From G965202915 sp965205955 (lineage in GTDB: Bacteria > Pseudomonadota > Gammaproteobacteria > Eutrophobiales > Eutrophobiaceae): DNA of 64,000 nt. The translations under genes and the position numbers were made by a program. Shown here in pieces: positions 1-7,950 of the stretch. The notes under the pieces were generated by a model that was not told the origin of the DNA, did no database searches, and saw only the letters and a list, made by a program, of their open reading frames with translations. The number at the start of each line of letters is the position of its first letter. Positions within the stretch are counted from its first letter, which is position 1. Location: NCBI GenBank assembly GCA_965205955.1, contig OZ242192.1:1426001-1490000 (forward strand), given 5' to 3'.

Positions 1-1145
1 TTTTCAAAGAACAGCACCACCGTCTTCACTCCCGCGCCTATGAAGGTTCCGCCAGGACAATCCAGCACGGAATACAGATTGCAGCTTTCTAACAACTCCT
101 TCCGCAAGGCGCGGCTGGCGTTGTCAGAATTTGACAGAAACGTGTTCTTGATAACAACCGCAGCCCTGCCGCCCGCCCTCAAGCGTTTGATGAAGTGCTG
201 GAGGAACAGGAAGGCCGTTTCGCCGGTCTTGATCGGAAAATTCTGCTGAACCTCTTTGCGTTCCTTCCCGCCAAAGGGCGGATTGGCAAGGATCACGTCA
301 TAGCGATCCTTCTCCTGAATATCGCTGATATTCTCAGACAGCGTGTTGGTGTGGATGATGTTCGGCGCGTCAATGCCATGCAGGATCATGTTCATGATCG
401 CAATCACGTAAGCCAGGCTCTTCTTTTCTTTACCGTAAAAGGTACAGGTCTGAAGCGTTTGCAGTTGTCTCGTCGTCAGCTCGCCTTTTCGCAAGTAGTC
501 ATACGACTCACACAGGAAGCCTGCCGACCCTGCCGCACCGTCATAAACGCGCTCGCCGATCTTCGGTTTTACCACCTCAATCATCGCCCGAATCAACGGA
601 CGCGGCGTGTAATACTCGCCGCCATTGCGCCCGGCATTGCCCATGTTTTTGATCTTGGCTTCGTATAGATGTGAAAGCTCGTGCTTTTCCTTTTGCGAAC
701 GGAACCGTAGCGCGTCTATCAACTCAAGCGCATCACGAAGGGAATATCCACTCTGGAATTTATTTTTGATCTCGCCGAAAATCTCGCCGATTTTATATTC
801 GATGGTATCGGGGCTGGTAGCGCGTTGCTTAAACCCTTGTAAATAGTGAAACAGCTTGTGATTCACATAGTCTATCAGGTCATCGCCGGTTAGCGCATTG
901 TCATGATCAAAGGAGCCATCGGCTTTTCTGGGGGCTGCCCAGTCCGACCAGCGGTGCGGCGCGTCAATGATGAAGTCATAACTCTTGCCAACGAGCTCTG
1001 CCTCCATGGCGCGCTCATGCTCAAGATCGTCCAGATATTTAAGAAAAAGCATCCATGATGTTTGCTCTGTATAATCCAGCTCAGAAGAGCAACCCGCTTC
1101 TTTATGCAGAACGTCATCGATATTTTTAAAGGTCTGTTCAAACAT
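1..1145 (-). CDS. hsdM: Type I restriction-modification DNA methylase subunit M, 3' end outside window
   Basis: This encodes the N6-adenine methyltransferase subunit of a type I restriction-modification complex, which would act with HsdS (specificity) and HsdR (restriction); neither lies in the window. About 381 codons are visible, roughly three quarters of a usual HsdM, and the frame is open at the left edge. Seen: an N-terminal helical HsdM_N-like region (residues 1-150), GGEYYTPR at 175-182, the SAM-binding motif I as DGAAGSAGF (202-210), and the catalytic NPPFGG motif (288-293), the NPPF typical of adenine methylases. The ATG at 1143-1145 is chosen because the HsdM-like N-terminus (MFEQTFKNID) starts there with a purine-rich GAGAA stretch upstream. 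The gene lies 50 bp downstream of a small helix-turn-helix gene on the same strand, probably in one transcript. The family call is secure; sequence specificity cannot be read. Confidence 0.93.
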   Translation of the reverse strand, partial: MFEQTFKNIDDVLHKEAGCSSELDYTEQTSWMLFLKYLDDLEHERAMEAELVGKSYDFIIDAPHRWSDWAAPRKADGSFDHDNALTGDDLIDYVNHKLFHYLQGFKQRATSPDTIEYKIGEIFGEIKNKFQSGYSLRDALELIDALRFRSQKEKHELSHLYEAKIKNMGNAGRNGGEYYTPRPLIRAMIEVVKPKIGERVYDGAAGSAGFLCESYDYLRKGELTTRQLQTLQTCTFYGKEKKSLAYVIAIMNMILHGIDAPNIIHTNTLSENISDIQEKDRYDVILANPPFGGKERKEVQQNFPIKTGETAFLFLQHFIKRLRAGGRAAVVIKNTFLSNSDNASRALRKELLESCNLYSVLDCPGGTFIGAGVKTVVLFFE

Positions 1146-1195
1146 GCTTTTTCTCGCTTCTCTACCTGATTTGGTGGCAGCAATTTCCCATGCGT

Positions 1196-1372
1196 TCAAT
1201 TTTTTGTGGTTTGCCCATCAATCCACTTTTCAATCTCGCGCCGCCGGAACCGCCACGCCCCGCCAACCTTAAAACCGGGTATTTTACCCTCGGCTGCTAG
1301 ACGATAGGCGGTTTTTTCCGTCAGTTTCAGATATGCGGCAACCTCCTTGATGGTCATAATGTCGGTGTTCAT
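1196..1372 (-). CDS. Small excisionase-type helix-turn-helix DNA-binding protein
   Basis: This 58-residue protein is made almost entirely of one MerR/excisionase-like winged helix-turn-helix (HTH_17 type). Visible signatures are MTIKEVAAYLKLTEKTAYRL (residues 6-25, the HTH) followed by the GKIPGFKVGGAWRFRRREIE wing (29-48). Such proteins bind DNA and serve as excisionases (Xis/AlpA) or as small regulators, and are often encoded just before hsdM in type I restriction operons. Here it sits 50 bp upstream of hsdM on the same strand, so a role in controlling the restriction-modification genes is the simplest inference. The start is the ATG at 1370-1372; the upstream Shine-Dalgarno match is weak. 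A 3 x 10-bp direct repeat lies about 30 bp upstream of the start and could be its operator. No integrase gene is visible, so an excisionase role is less likely. Confidence 0.85.
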   Translation of the reverse strand: MNTDIMTIKEVAAYLKLTEKTAYRLAAEGKIPGFKVGGAWRFRRREIEKWIDGQTTKN

Positions 1373-1400
1373 GGCATTCTCGTTGAAACAGTCTTTATGA

Positions 1401-1430
1401 GAAAATATGGAAAAATACAGGAAAATACGA
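1401..1430. promoter_or_regulatory. Three 10-bp direct repeats upstream of the HTH gene (possible operator)
   Basis: Three consecutive blocks (gaaaatatgg, aaaaatacag, gaaaatacga) repeat with a period of exactly 10 bp, one turn of B-DNA. They begin 28 bp upstream of the HTH start codon. A-tract phasing or binding of a small regulator such as the HTH protein itself would fit. The stretch is short and AT-rich, so chance is possible. Confidence 0.35.
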
Positions 1431-1769
1431 TAAATCGCAACCTATGTGCGAAAATCATCAATGCCGACTGTGGTTAAAGCCCTGTGCGCTTAAATTTCAC
1501 CGCCCGTGCGCCTCGCCACCAGACCTGGATTCATGGTGCATAACAAGGCGCTATTAAAATTACTGAACGAGATGAATCAGGAGACCGTCTGCCAAGCTGC
1601 ATGACCAACTGCCGAGACTCCCCTAAAAAATGTGCGAAAAAAGATTGACACTACCGCGAGAAACCTAAAAACTGGAATGAAAACATGCTCTAAATAATCG
1701 ACTTGACAGCATAGTCACTTGTTATGTGTTCCTTTATTGTTTACAACAATATACGCATCTATACTTAAT
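1431..1769. other. Intergenic stretch with no recognised feature
   Basis: This lies between the 3' end of the TIR gene and the HTH gene. I see no coding frame with recognisable content, no tRNA, no convincing terminator hairpin and no clear repeat. It probably holds the promoter of the HTH-hsdM transcript on the minus strand, but no confident -35/-10 pair could be assigned. Confidence 0.5.
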
Positions 1770-4352
1770 CTAGGATTTGTGATTTTCCAGCAGCTTTTGA
1801 GATGGGATACCAAGTTTATTTCCTATCTTCTGTTTGGTTTTGAAATCAACATCATGCATAGCGCAGTGGTCAACAATAAGAAACTTTAATATTTGTTTTG
1901 ATGTTTCAGAAAATCTGTCCTGATAAGTTTCATCGGCAATATTGTCAATCTGAACATTTTTGTTATACCACATTAAAATACCATGTTTTACAAGAAAAGA
2001 AGCTGGGGTGTTTTCCTTATCGCAGACTTTTTCAATTACTTCTGTTAACTTATCTGAACCTAATGAATGAACAATTTTATTGATCAGGACATATATAATA
2101 AAGAAATTCATATTCCAAAATAGCCGTTTTGATAATTTATTTATTTCTTCATCGGATGGCTGTTTTTCCTTCTTTCCTTCTGCTTTTCTTCGCTTTACCT
2201 CTTTTTCACTAATTTTTCTTATTCCATTTGAAATAAAATCAATAACCTCTTCCTTACTATTTTTCACCGTCTCAAGACAAAAGGATAAAATACGAAAGTG
2301 AACTTGCATTGCCTCTTCGAAGATTTGTTCAAGTCGTGGCCTTTCTAACGATCCAGCACGATTTTTAATAATTCTCCCCATAACTTCTACTGTTTTGATA
2401 CTTCTCCTCAACTCGACATCTAAATCATCATCGCTCTGGATATATTTCTCATCCTGGATATTTTCTTCATTGGCATCTCTTATTCGTTGATCCTCCTGAT
2501 CTTGCATTTCTAAGCGTTTTATTCTTTCTGCTTTTGGTGTTGCGGTTGCATGAGGTAACACTGCTTTAGCAATTACATTTACTTGGTCATCAAGGTACTT
2601 AATCTCATCCTTTTCTAATGTTACTGGGATATGCGTTTCAAATGAGCCACATGCATTAAGCGTAATCTCATCTAAAATGTATCGATTTTTGGAATGATGT
2701 GAAATAAAAATTGCAATATACGCATTCTCATCTTTATGGAGATTCTCTATTATTGCATCTACTACTTTTTTATTTTCTTTAATGTGCTCCGAAAGGTATT
2801 TTGCAACAAAAAAATAATATAGATATGGATAGCAAAAAGAATAGTTGCCACAACTACCGTTAACGATTATTTTAGTTTTTTGTAGTTTACCTAATAAAAT
2901 TTTTTTTCCTATTGGCAGATTATACTCGTCCAAATAGCGCTGCATGAAGACATCAAACTCGTTTTCTGAGAGCTCCTTTTTTTTCGAGATATGAAAATGA
3001 AAAGATAACTCAGTAAGAAAATTAACATAGGTGTCAAATTCTTCATTTTTCACACCTTCTTTTATTAGAAACAAGTAAATAAGAGCTTGATAGCAATAAC
3101 CTTGTGAAGTTATCTCTTGATCAAGTGGTTTTCCAAACGACTCACTAGTACTTATAACTGTCAAAACAAAAAATGGATATGCAGGCATCATACCGCTACC
3201 AATTACTTTCCCCAATGAATTGTTTACTAGCTCAGTCGTTCTATCAATCTCATGATATTCATCGTTTCTCAAATTTTCGTTGTGCTCGGTTAAATGGGTC
3301 CATTTTTCGATCAACTTGTTCCTTAACGATGGATTAAGTTCTTTTATCTTAAAGTGGGTATAAGATTGAATAATATTTGCATCTTTGATGTTCAAACTAA
3401 AAATATCATCAACAATAATAATCTGGTGCTGATAACCGGATAAATTGCATATGTTTTTCTCTTTGTGTTTTACAAAATGAAAATCATCGACAATTGGAAT
3501 TATTCGATCTTTTACTTCATCTATTCTTATTCCTTTATATTGTTCAGAAAATGCAGAAGCTATTTTATTTTCTATCTTCCCCAAAAACAGAGGGTTTTTA
3601 TCTGACACATATACAGGGAAATAGCCTTGCTCTCTTAGTCTTAGAAATATTTTCTTGCACAAAGTTGTTTTACCAGACTGATTTTCTCCAGCAATAAGGA
3701 CTTTTGAATAATCTAAAATATTATTTATCAATATTTCTGAGCTTTCACTTTTTTCATATTCCCTGATGTCATCATATTTTACCAAGTCAGGGAAAATAAA
3801 TATGTCTTCTAAGGTAACCTTCTCTTTTTTAGAATGAGCCTTTGTTAGCATCTCAGTATCTTCTAAAAATGATACGAAAGTTTCATTAATTGTGATATTT
3901 TTAATTTTTGCTTCTAGATTAATGACTGGTTTTAACCCTTCATATACATTATTCCAAGCATCACTTGAGTTCGTATATGTAATTATCTCTTTACCGTCTT
4001 TTGGCAAAGCCATTAATGAGGCAATGCTCTCATCATCTTTCCAGCCGCACGCAGATAAGATAATTGGAATAACAGTAACCTTCCTGCTTTGTTTTAATTC
4101 AAAAGCTTTTATTTTTTCTTTTTTACATGCCGGAGAGGAAAGAAAATTGGCAGATATGAATAGGCATATTATGTCAGCATTTTCAATGTTATTATCAATG
4201 CTATTCTGAAACTCTTGGCCTGCCAGTATCTTGCGATCGTGCCAAGTACCAATTGACCCATTATCAGTTAGCGGACAAACATGTTTTCTAAATTCAGATA
4301 TATACTCCTCATCAAGGTGAGAATAGCTAATAAACAACTTCAATTTATTCAT
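1770..4352 (-). CDS. TIR-domain P-loop NTPase, probable STAND-like defence protein
   Basis: This 860-residue protein begins with a bacterial TIR_2 domain (about 1-130: KLKLFISYSHLDEEY opening, IICLFISANFLSSPACKKE with Glu79 in the place of the catalytic NADase glutamate). A P-loop NTPase follows: Walker A GENQSGKTT at 222-230 and a likely Walker B IIPIVDDFHF at 284-293. The remaining 540 residues are helix-rich and match nothing I recognise; they could be the sensor. In known TIR-STAND systems the NTPase oligomerises on sensing a phage component and the TIR domain depletes NAD+. That role is inferred here from architecture and from the neighbouring type I restriction genes. The start ATG (4350-4352) has AGGA 8 bp upstream. 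Base composition is visibly much more AT-rich than haoA or the giant genes, suggesting horizontal acquisition. It lies 397 bp upstream of the HTH gene, so co-transcription is doubtful. Confidence 0.8.
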   Translation of the reverse strand: MNKLKLFISYSHLDEEYISEFRKHVCPLTDNGSIGTWHDRKILAGQEFQNSIDNNIENADIICLFISANFLSSPACKKEKIKAFELKQSRKVTVIPIILSACGWKDDESIASLMALPKDGKEIITYTNSSDAWNNVYEGLKPVINLEAKIKNITINETFVSFLEDTEMLTKAHSKKEKVTLEDIFIFPDLVKYDDIREYEKSESSEILINNILDYSKVLIAGENQSGKTTLCKKIFLRLREQGYFPVYVSDKNPLFLGKIENKIASAFSEQYKGIRIDEVKDRIIPIVDDFHFVKHKEKNICNLSGYQHQIIIVDDIFSLNIKDANIIQSYTHFKIKELNPSLRNKLIEKWTHLTEHNENLRNDEYHEIDRTTELVNNSLGKVIGSGMMPAYPFFVLTVISTSESFGKPLDQEITSQGYCYQALIYLFLIKEGVKNEEFDTYVNFLTELSFHFHISKKKELSENEFDVFMQRYLDEYNLPIGKKILLGKLQKTKIIVNGSCGNYSFCYPYLYYFFVAKYLSEHIKENKKVVDAIIENLHKDENAYIAIFISHHSKNRYILDEITLNACGSFETHIPVTLEKDEIKYLDDQVNVIAKAVLPHATATPKAERIKRLEMQDQEDQRIRDANEENIQDEKYIQSDDDLDVELRRSIKTVEVMGRIIKNRAGSLERPRLEQIFEEAMQVHFRILSFCLETVKNSKEEVIDFISNGIRKISEKEVKRRKAEGKKEKQPSDEEINKLSKRLFWNMNFFIIYVLINKIVHSLGSDKLTEVIEKVCDKENTPASFLVKHGILMWYNKNVQIDNIADETYQDRFSETSKQILKFLIVDHCAMHDVDFKTKQKIGNKLGIPSQKLLENHKS

Positions 4353-4955
4353 AATATTTTTCCTGTTTCAAGCCTGCTCGATTCTGGAATATTCGCTTTA
4401 CACACAACAACTAATATCAAATCTGTTCACCCTAATACCTGATACTACTAGACAAATCAAGCCTATTTCCCCTGATAAGTGCAAATTTTCCGGGATACAG
4501 GCAATTTTCTTGATAAGTTGATACTACCCAACAAATCCAGACAAGTTTTTTTACCCCTTAGATAGGAACCCGAACGGGTATGTCGTTCATCTTATCGTCT
4601 ATCTCATCATTTACTGAACAACAACCCTTGCATTGAGAGGCTGCACCGGCCGATTGTTTTCCCCATGCAGGACACCCCTAAAGATTTGCAACTGCTCACT
4701 GGGAAACAGTTGCCAATTCTGGAAACCCGGCTGACCATACCATGCCCTGCAAGCCACTTCTACATTAATTTTCCCGGTGGCAGGCGAAAAATCTATGGTT
4801 GTTCCGTGTATGCGGTGTTTGATCTTGCACAGAAATGGCCTCCCCCAGAGGGTCCCAACCCTGTTACCGCCGTGAAAGGGCGGTGTCCCGGCAGGCTGGC
4901 CGGAGATTGGTTGTTCCGGTTTAATTGTGTAGGTAGAGCGCTTAACTGCACAAAC
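4353..4955. other. Intergenic region with several potential hairpins, no gene supported
   Basis: The part nearest the TIR gene is AT-rich and holds an imperfect 22-bp direct repeat (4440-4461 and 4519-4540, both starting TGATACTAC), probably within the TIR gene's regulatory region. The GC-richer part from 4640 contains several inverted repeats: GCAACTG/CAGTTGC (4688-4694 with 4707-4713), GCCAC/GTGGC around 4750-4780, ACCGCC/GGCGGT (4866-4871 with 4879-4884), and CCGGC/GCCGG just after. A 109-codon frame here (4665-4994) has no recognisable content. The hairpins lie upstream of the haoA promoter, so they are not part of the haoA leader unless a more distal promoter exists. Confidence 0.4.
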
Positions 4956-4983
4956 TTGCTTTTTCTGAAAGTTCTGCTATACT
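4956..4983 (+). promoter_or_regulatory. Sigma70-type promoter of haoAB
   Basis: A -35 box TTGCTT (4956-4961), a 16-bp spacer and a -10 box TATACT (4978-4983) preceded by TGC (extended -10) lie 55 bp upstream of the haoA ATG. This gives a leader of about 49 nt. It also argues against the upstream TTG at 4991 being the start codon, since that would lie at or near the transcription start. Confidence 0.55.
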
Positions 4984-5038
4984 CTAAGTATTGATAAAAT
5001 TGTCCGTGTTGCGGAAAGGCCGGAATTGGAGCATTACG

Positions 5039-6556
5039 ATGAAATATATTAGAAGTTGTAATTGCGTTGTCTTCCTCGTTATTTTGAGCGTGTCATTCTT
5101 TGCAGGCGCAGAGCCGGCAAACTACGATTTCGACGCACTGAAAGAAAAGTACTACGCCGACCATCCAGGCAAGGGCAAGTATGCCGATTTCTGGGAACCG
5201 ATCCCAATCCAGCAGTACTGGAATCCGATAACGTTTTACCAGCCGCCTGATACGATTAAGGGTGAGTTTACCGCGGATCAATGTATCGCCTGCCATCAGG
5301 GGATAACGCCGGGGTGGGTGTATGCGTGGAAAGGCAGCACCCATGCAAAGCTGGATGAAATCCGCGGGCTGCCCGCCGATGATCCCCGCCATTATAAAAA
5401 GGCGAAGCTGGAAGAGATCGAGAAACAGCTGCGTAAACGCGGCGTACTGGCGCAGGGAGAGATGCTGGAGGCAGTGAGTTGTATCGATTGTCATGCGGGG
5501 GCGGGCAAGAAATCGATGCGGCATGAAAAGGATTTGAGAATGCCCGATCGCGCCGCTTGCGGTGAATGCCATCTCCGGGAATTTGCTGAAGCTGAATCGG
5601 AAAAGGAACAAAAATGGCCGCAGGATCAATGGCCCGACGGGCATCCTTCTCATGCGATGGACTGGAAGGCCAATGTCGAAACTGCTGTCTGGGCCGGCAT
5701 GTCGCAGCGTGAAGTCGCGCAGGGTTGCGATATGTGCCACTATCAGCAGAATAAATGCGACGGTTGCCATACACGCCATACTTTTTCGGCCGCCGAGGCT
5801 CGCAAGCCCGAGGCGTGTGCGACCTGCCACAATGGTGTGGATCATAATGAGTTTGAGGCATATATGCTGTCCAAGCACGGGGTGATCTATGAAATCAGCG
5901 GCAAAGCGGATTGGGACTTCGAGGTGCAGTTGAAGGATGCGCTGACGAAGGGAGGTTATACTGCACCGACTTGCGCCTGGTGTCACTTTGAATTCAACGG
6001 CGAGTTTTCGCATAATCTGGTGCGCAAGGTGCGCTGGGCCTTCAATCCGACCCCGGCCATTGCCGATAATCTCGATCATCCCTGGTTCGAGGATCGTAAA
6101 GTTGCCTGGCGGGGCACCTGCTCTAAATGCCATTCTGCGCGTTTTTCCGAGGCCTGGCTGGATACGGCTGACAAGGGCACTATCCAGGGCTTGGCGGTTG
6201 AGCAGGAGGCAAAACAGGTGGTGCAGAAATTGTACGATGACGGTCTTATGATCGGTCAAAAGACGAATAGACCGGCGCCGCCCAAGCCTGAGAGTGATGC
6301 ACCGGGCGGATTCTTCGCGCTGTTCTGGGCTAAGGGCAATAATCCATCTTTAGTCGATCGTATACACACGGAAATGTGGGAGCATGATCTGATCAAGCAT
6401 TATAAAGGACTGTTCCATGTCAATCCCGGCGGGTTCACGTATACCGACGGCTGGGCAAGACTGATAAAACGCTATGCTGAAATTCAAGATGAAAATACTC
6501 GTATAAGAGAAATGGCCGAATTGAAGCAACAGGTGGAGGCAATCAGCAGGCAATAG
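5039..6556 (+). CDS. haoA: Octaheme hydroxylamine oxidoreductase family protein
   Basis: HAO-family enzymes are periplasmic octaheme cytochromes; the oxidative members convert hydroxylamine to NO or nitrite. Methanotrophs use them to remove hydroxylamine formed when methane monooxygenase oxidises ammonia. The 505-residue protein has a Sec signal peptide (1-24, cut after FFAGA) and exactly eight CxxCH heme sites with cysteines at 82, 148, 174, 230, 240, 260, 312 and 361. The fourth and fifth are close together (230, 240) and are followed by HTRHTFSAAEARKPEAC, a family hallmark. NPGGFTYTDGW near the C-terminus holds Tyr468, a candidate for the tyrosine that cross-links heme P460 in oxidative HAO; alignment must confirm this. 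The ATG at 5039 is chosen over the TTG at 4991 because GGAG lies 7 bp upstream and the signal peptide starts there. It is followed 39 bp later by haoB. Confidence 0.93.
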   Translation: MKYIRSCNCVVFLVILSVSFFAGAEPANYDFDALKEKYYADHPGKGKYADFWEPIPIQQYWNPITFYQPPDTIKGEFTADQCIACHQGITPGWVYAWKGSTHAKLDEIRGLPADDPRHYKKAKLEEIEKQLRKRGVLAQGEMLEAVSCIDCHAGAGKKSMRHEKDLRMPDRAACGECHLREFAEAESEKEQKWPQDQWPDGHPSHAMDWKANVETAVWAGMSQREVAQGCDMCHYQQNKCDGCHTRHTFSAAEARKPEACATCHNGVDHNEFEAYMLSKHGVIYEISGKADWDFEVQLKDALTKGGYTAPTCAWCHFEFNGEFSHNLVRKVRWAFNPTPAIADNLDHPWFEDRKVAWRGTCSKCHSARFSEAWLDTADKGTIQGLAVEQEAKQVVQKLYDDGLMIGQKTNRPAPPKPESDAPGGFFALFWAKGNNPSLVDRIHTEMWEHDLIKHYKGLFHVNPGGFTYTDGWARLIKRYAEIQDENTRIREMAELKQQVEAISRQ

Positions 6557-6595
6557 GCTGCGCCTCGATCTATCTGTACAAGGATTTGCCGCCGT

Positions 6596-7654
6596 TTGTT
6601 TGGTTTTTACTCCGAAAGCAATGCTGGACCGTCTGGACAAGTCGGCAACGCCCGATTTTCAGTCTTTGCAGGCCTTATTCTGACGCTGGCAGTTATTGCC
6701 GGTTATTATACGGTTGATCTGCGGAAGCCGCCACCGGATGCAGGGGGCGGCGGTCAGGAGCAGGGGTTTGCAATACATTCATCCACGGATACCGGGCATT
6801 TATTTTTCACAAAATCATCTTATTCTGTAGACCGGCTGGATAGCTATCGTGTTTCCGCCGCCGAAGGAGTCGAATACGATCTTAGGGTGGCAAGATATCG
6901 AGATGAGGATGGAAGCAATAGGCAGGCGATAGTTTATTTGCCTGCTGAAACCGATGAGGATGGAAAAGTGCCTGTTGTCGGCGACCGGACGGCGCATTTT
7001 CGCTATGAAAGGTGGATGGCTGCCGCCGAGGCAATCAATAAATATACAGACGCTCCGGCCTTGTTTGTTTCTTTTTGGGATAACGGCCAGCGGATCAATT
7101 TGTTTACCAAACGAAGGGCCTGGATAACATTGCCCGACCGGGATGCGTATAGTACCCGTGAGGAACGGCAGTTGTGGGAGTCGGTGGCGGGCGGTTTCGA
7201 CATGGAAGGAAGATCGGCGATGTACAGCCGGTGGTTGCTGATGGATATGGATGCGGCGCTTTTGGAACTGACAAGGGTACTGCCGGATGATCGGGATATT
7301 TATCTGCTTGCCGGTACGGATGATCTTGCCCATATACAGGAGGTTGCCATTCTTTCCGGACGGAGTCTGCCGCTGGAAACCAGGTTATTTTCCAAAGATG
7401 CTGATTTGCACAGCGGCATTGCCAGGGTGAAAGAATGGGCGAGAGAAGACGGCGGAACCGGAAGCTATCTGGTTCAATCTGTTTCGTACCAATTTATCCG
7501 TGTTTGGCGGATCACCGATCCGGCGTTTGAAGATACCTTGCTGGCAAGGCTATTGCCTTTTACCTCGTCATTCAATAAGCCTTTTAAGCGAGTCAGGCTG
7601 ATCTATCAATCGGATGTGGGCGCTTATATCAGCCTCTATCAGTTGATGAATTAA
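6596..7654 (+). CDS. haoB: HaoB-like membrane-anchored periplasmic protein
   Basis: This 352-residue protein has one membrane segment near the N-terminus (about residues 21-41, FSVFAGLILTLAVIAGYYTV) and a long soluble part, so it is probably anchored in the inner membrane with its bulk in the periplasm. It has no CxxCH heme sites. Position directly after haoA, length and topology match HaoB, the poorly understood partner conserved beside haoA in ammonia oxidisers and methanotrophs; a role in HAO maturation, anchoring or electron transfer is conjecture. The start is probably the TTG at 6596, which has AAGGA about 11 bp upstream; no in-frame ATG precedes the membrane segment. An ATG at 6621 opens a different short frame of 20 codons. 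The gap from haoA is 39 bp with no terminator, so the two are likely co-transcribed. Confidence 0.72.
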   Translation: MFGFYSESNAGPSGQVGNARFSVFAGLILTLAVIAGYYTVDLRKPPPDAGGGGQEQGFAIHSSTDTGHLFFTKSSYSVDRLDSYRVSAAEGVEYDLRVARYRDEDGSNRQAIVYLPAETDEDGKVPVVGDRTAHFRYERWMAAAEAINKYTDAPALFVSFWDNGQRINLFTKRRAWITLPDRDAYSTREERQLWESVAGGFDMEGRSAMYSRWLLMDMDAALLELTRVLPDDRDIYLLAGTDDLAHIQEVAILSGRSLPLETRLFSKDADLHSGIARVKEWAREDGGTGSYLVQSVSYQFIRVWRITDPAFEDTLLARLLPFTSSFNKPFKRVRLIYQSDVGAYISLYQLMN

Positions 7655-7828
7655 AAGCCTGGCGGCGTCAGATCCTATATATTATGGCGGAATTACGTCG
7701 AGACACAATTATATTGCAGTGTAGTTATTGCGGTTGCTGGACCAGCCGGACAGAAGGCTATACTGATTGAAACTCTGGTGGCGCTGGGCATCCTGCTCTG
7801 CAATTCCTGCGCAAGATTTATCCTCTGA
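7655..7828 (+). pseudogene. Possible truncated type IV prepilin-like reading frame
   Basis: Right after the haoB stop, in the same frame, an open stretch reads to a TGA at 7826-7828. It includes KAILIETLVALGILL (7754-7798), which closely resembles the prepilin N-terminus (GFTLIEVLVALAIL). No start codon is evident, and the glycine normally preceding the pilin cleavage site is absent (QKA instead of KGF). From about 7805 the DNA instead matches the 3' end of giant gene 1, so the frame looks cut off at that junction. I read it as a remnant of a pilin or pseudopilin gene truncated when the giant-gene block arrived. A chance match is possible because the motif is short. Confidence 0.35.
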
Positions 7829-7950
7829 CCTGCCCTCACCCCGGCCCTCTCCCAGAGGGAGAGGGGGATGCTCTTGGTAGCGGATCCAGTCAACCCCTCT
7901 CCCAGAGGGAGAGGGAGAAACCTGAATAACAGCGCTTTTATCCAACCCCC
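7805..7950 (+). pseudogene. Remnant of the 3' end of a giant-adhesin gene paralogue
   Basis: From tgcgcaagatttatcc to gaaacctgaataa this stretch is nearly identical to the last ~125 bp of giant gene 1 (about 42342-42467), including its two palindromes and the flanking ctcttggtagcggatcc. Upstream of 7805 the similarity stops. Downstream lie, as after giant gene 1, a GC-rich palindrome and the conserved promoter/leader region. The simplest reading is that another copy of a giant gene once lay here and was lost by recombination, leaving only its tail. Alternatively the tail is itself part of a dispersed repeat unit. Confidence 0.6.
7845..7915. repeat. Two REP-like GC-rich palindromes
   Basis: Two perfect 9-bp inverted repeats, CCCTCTCCC-aga-GGGAGAGGG, lie at 7845-7865 and 7895-7915. 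The preceding CCCTCACCCCGG is the usual neighbour of this palindrome type, which is dispersed in many proteobacterial genomes. The same pair occurs inside the last codons of giant gene 1. Confidence 0.75.

Noticed and set aside
4567..4579. ACCCG-AA-CGGGT palindrome as an operator
   Set aside because: Only a 5-bp arm, single copy, and not placed next to a recognised promoter.
4665..4994. 109-codon plus-strand frame before haoA
   Set aside because: No recognisable content, it covers the hairpins and the haoA promoter, and no ribosome site was seen.
4991..5038. Upstream TTG start for haoA
   Set aside because: It lies at the predicted transcription start, adds 16 residues before the signal peptide, and the ATG at 5039 has a proper GGAG.
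5093..6259. 388-codon minus-strand frame opposite haoA
   Set aside because: haoA carries all eight heme motifs on the plus strand; the antisense frame has no recognisable domain.
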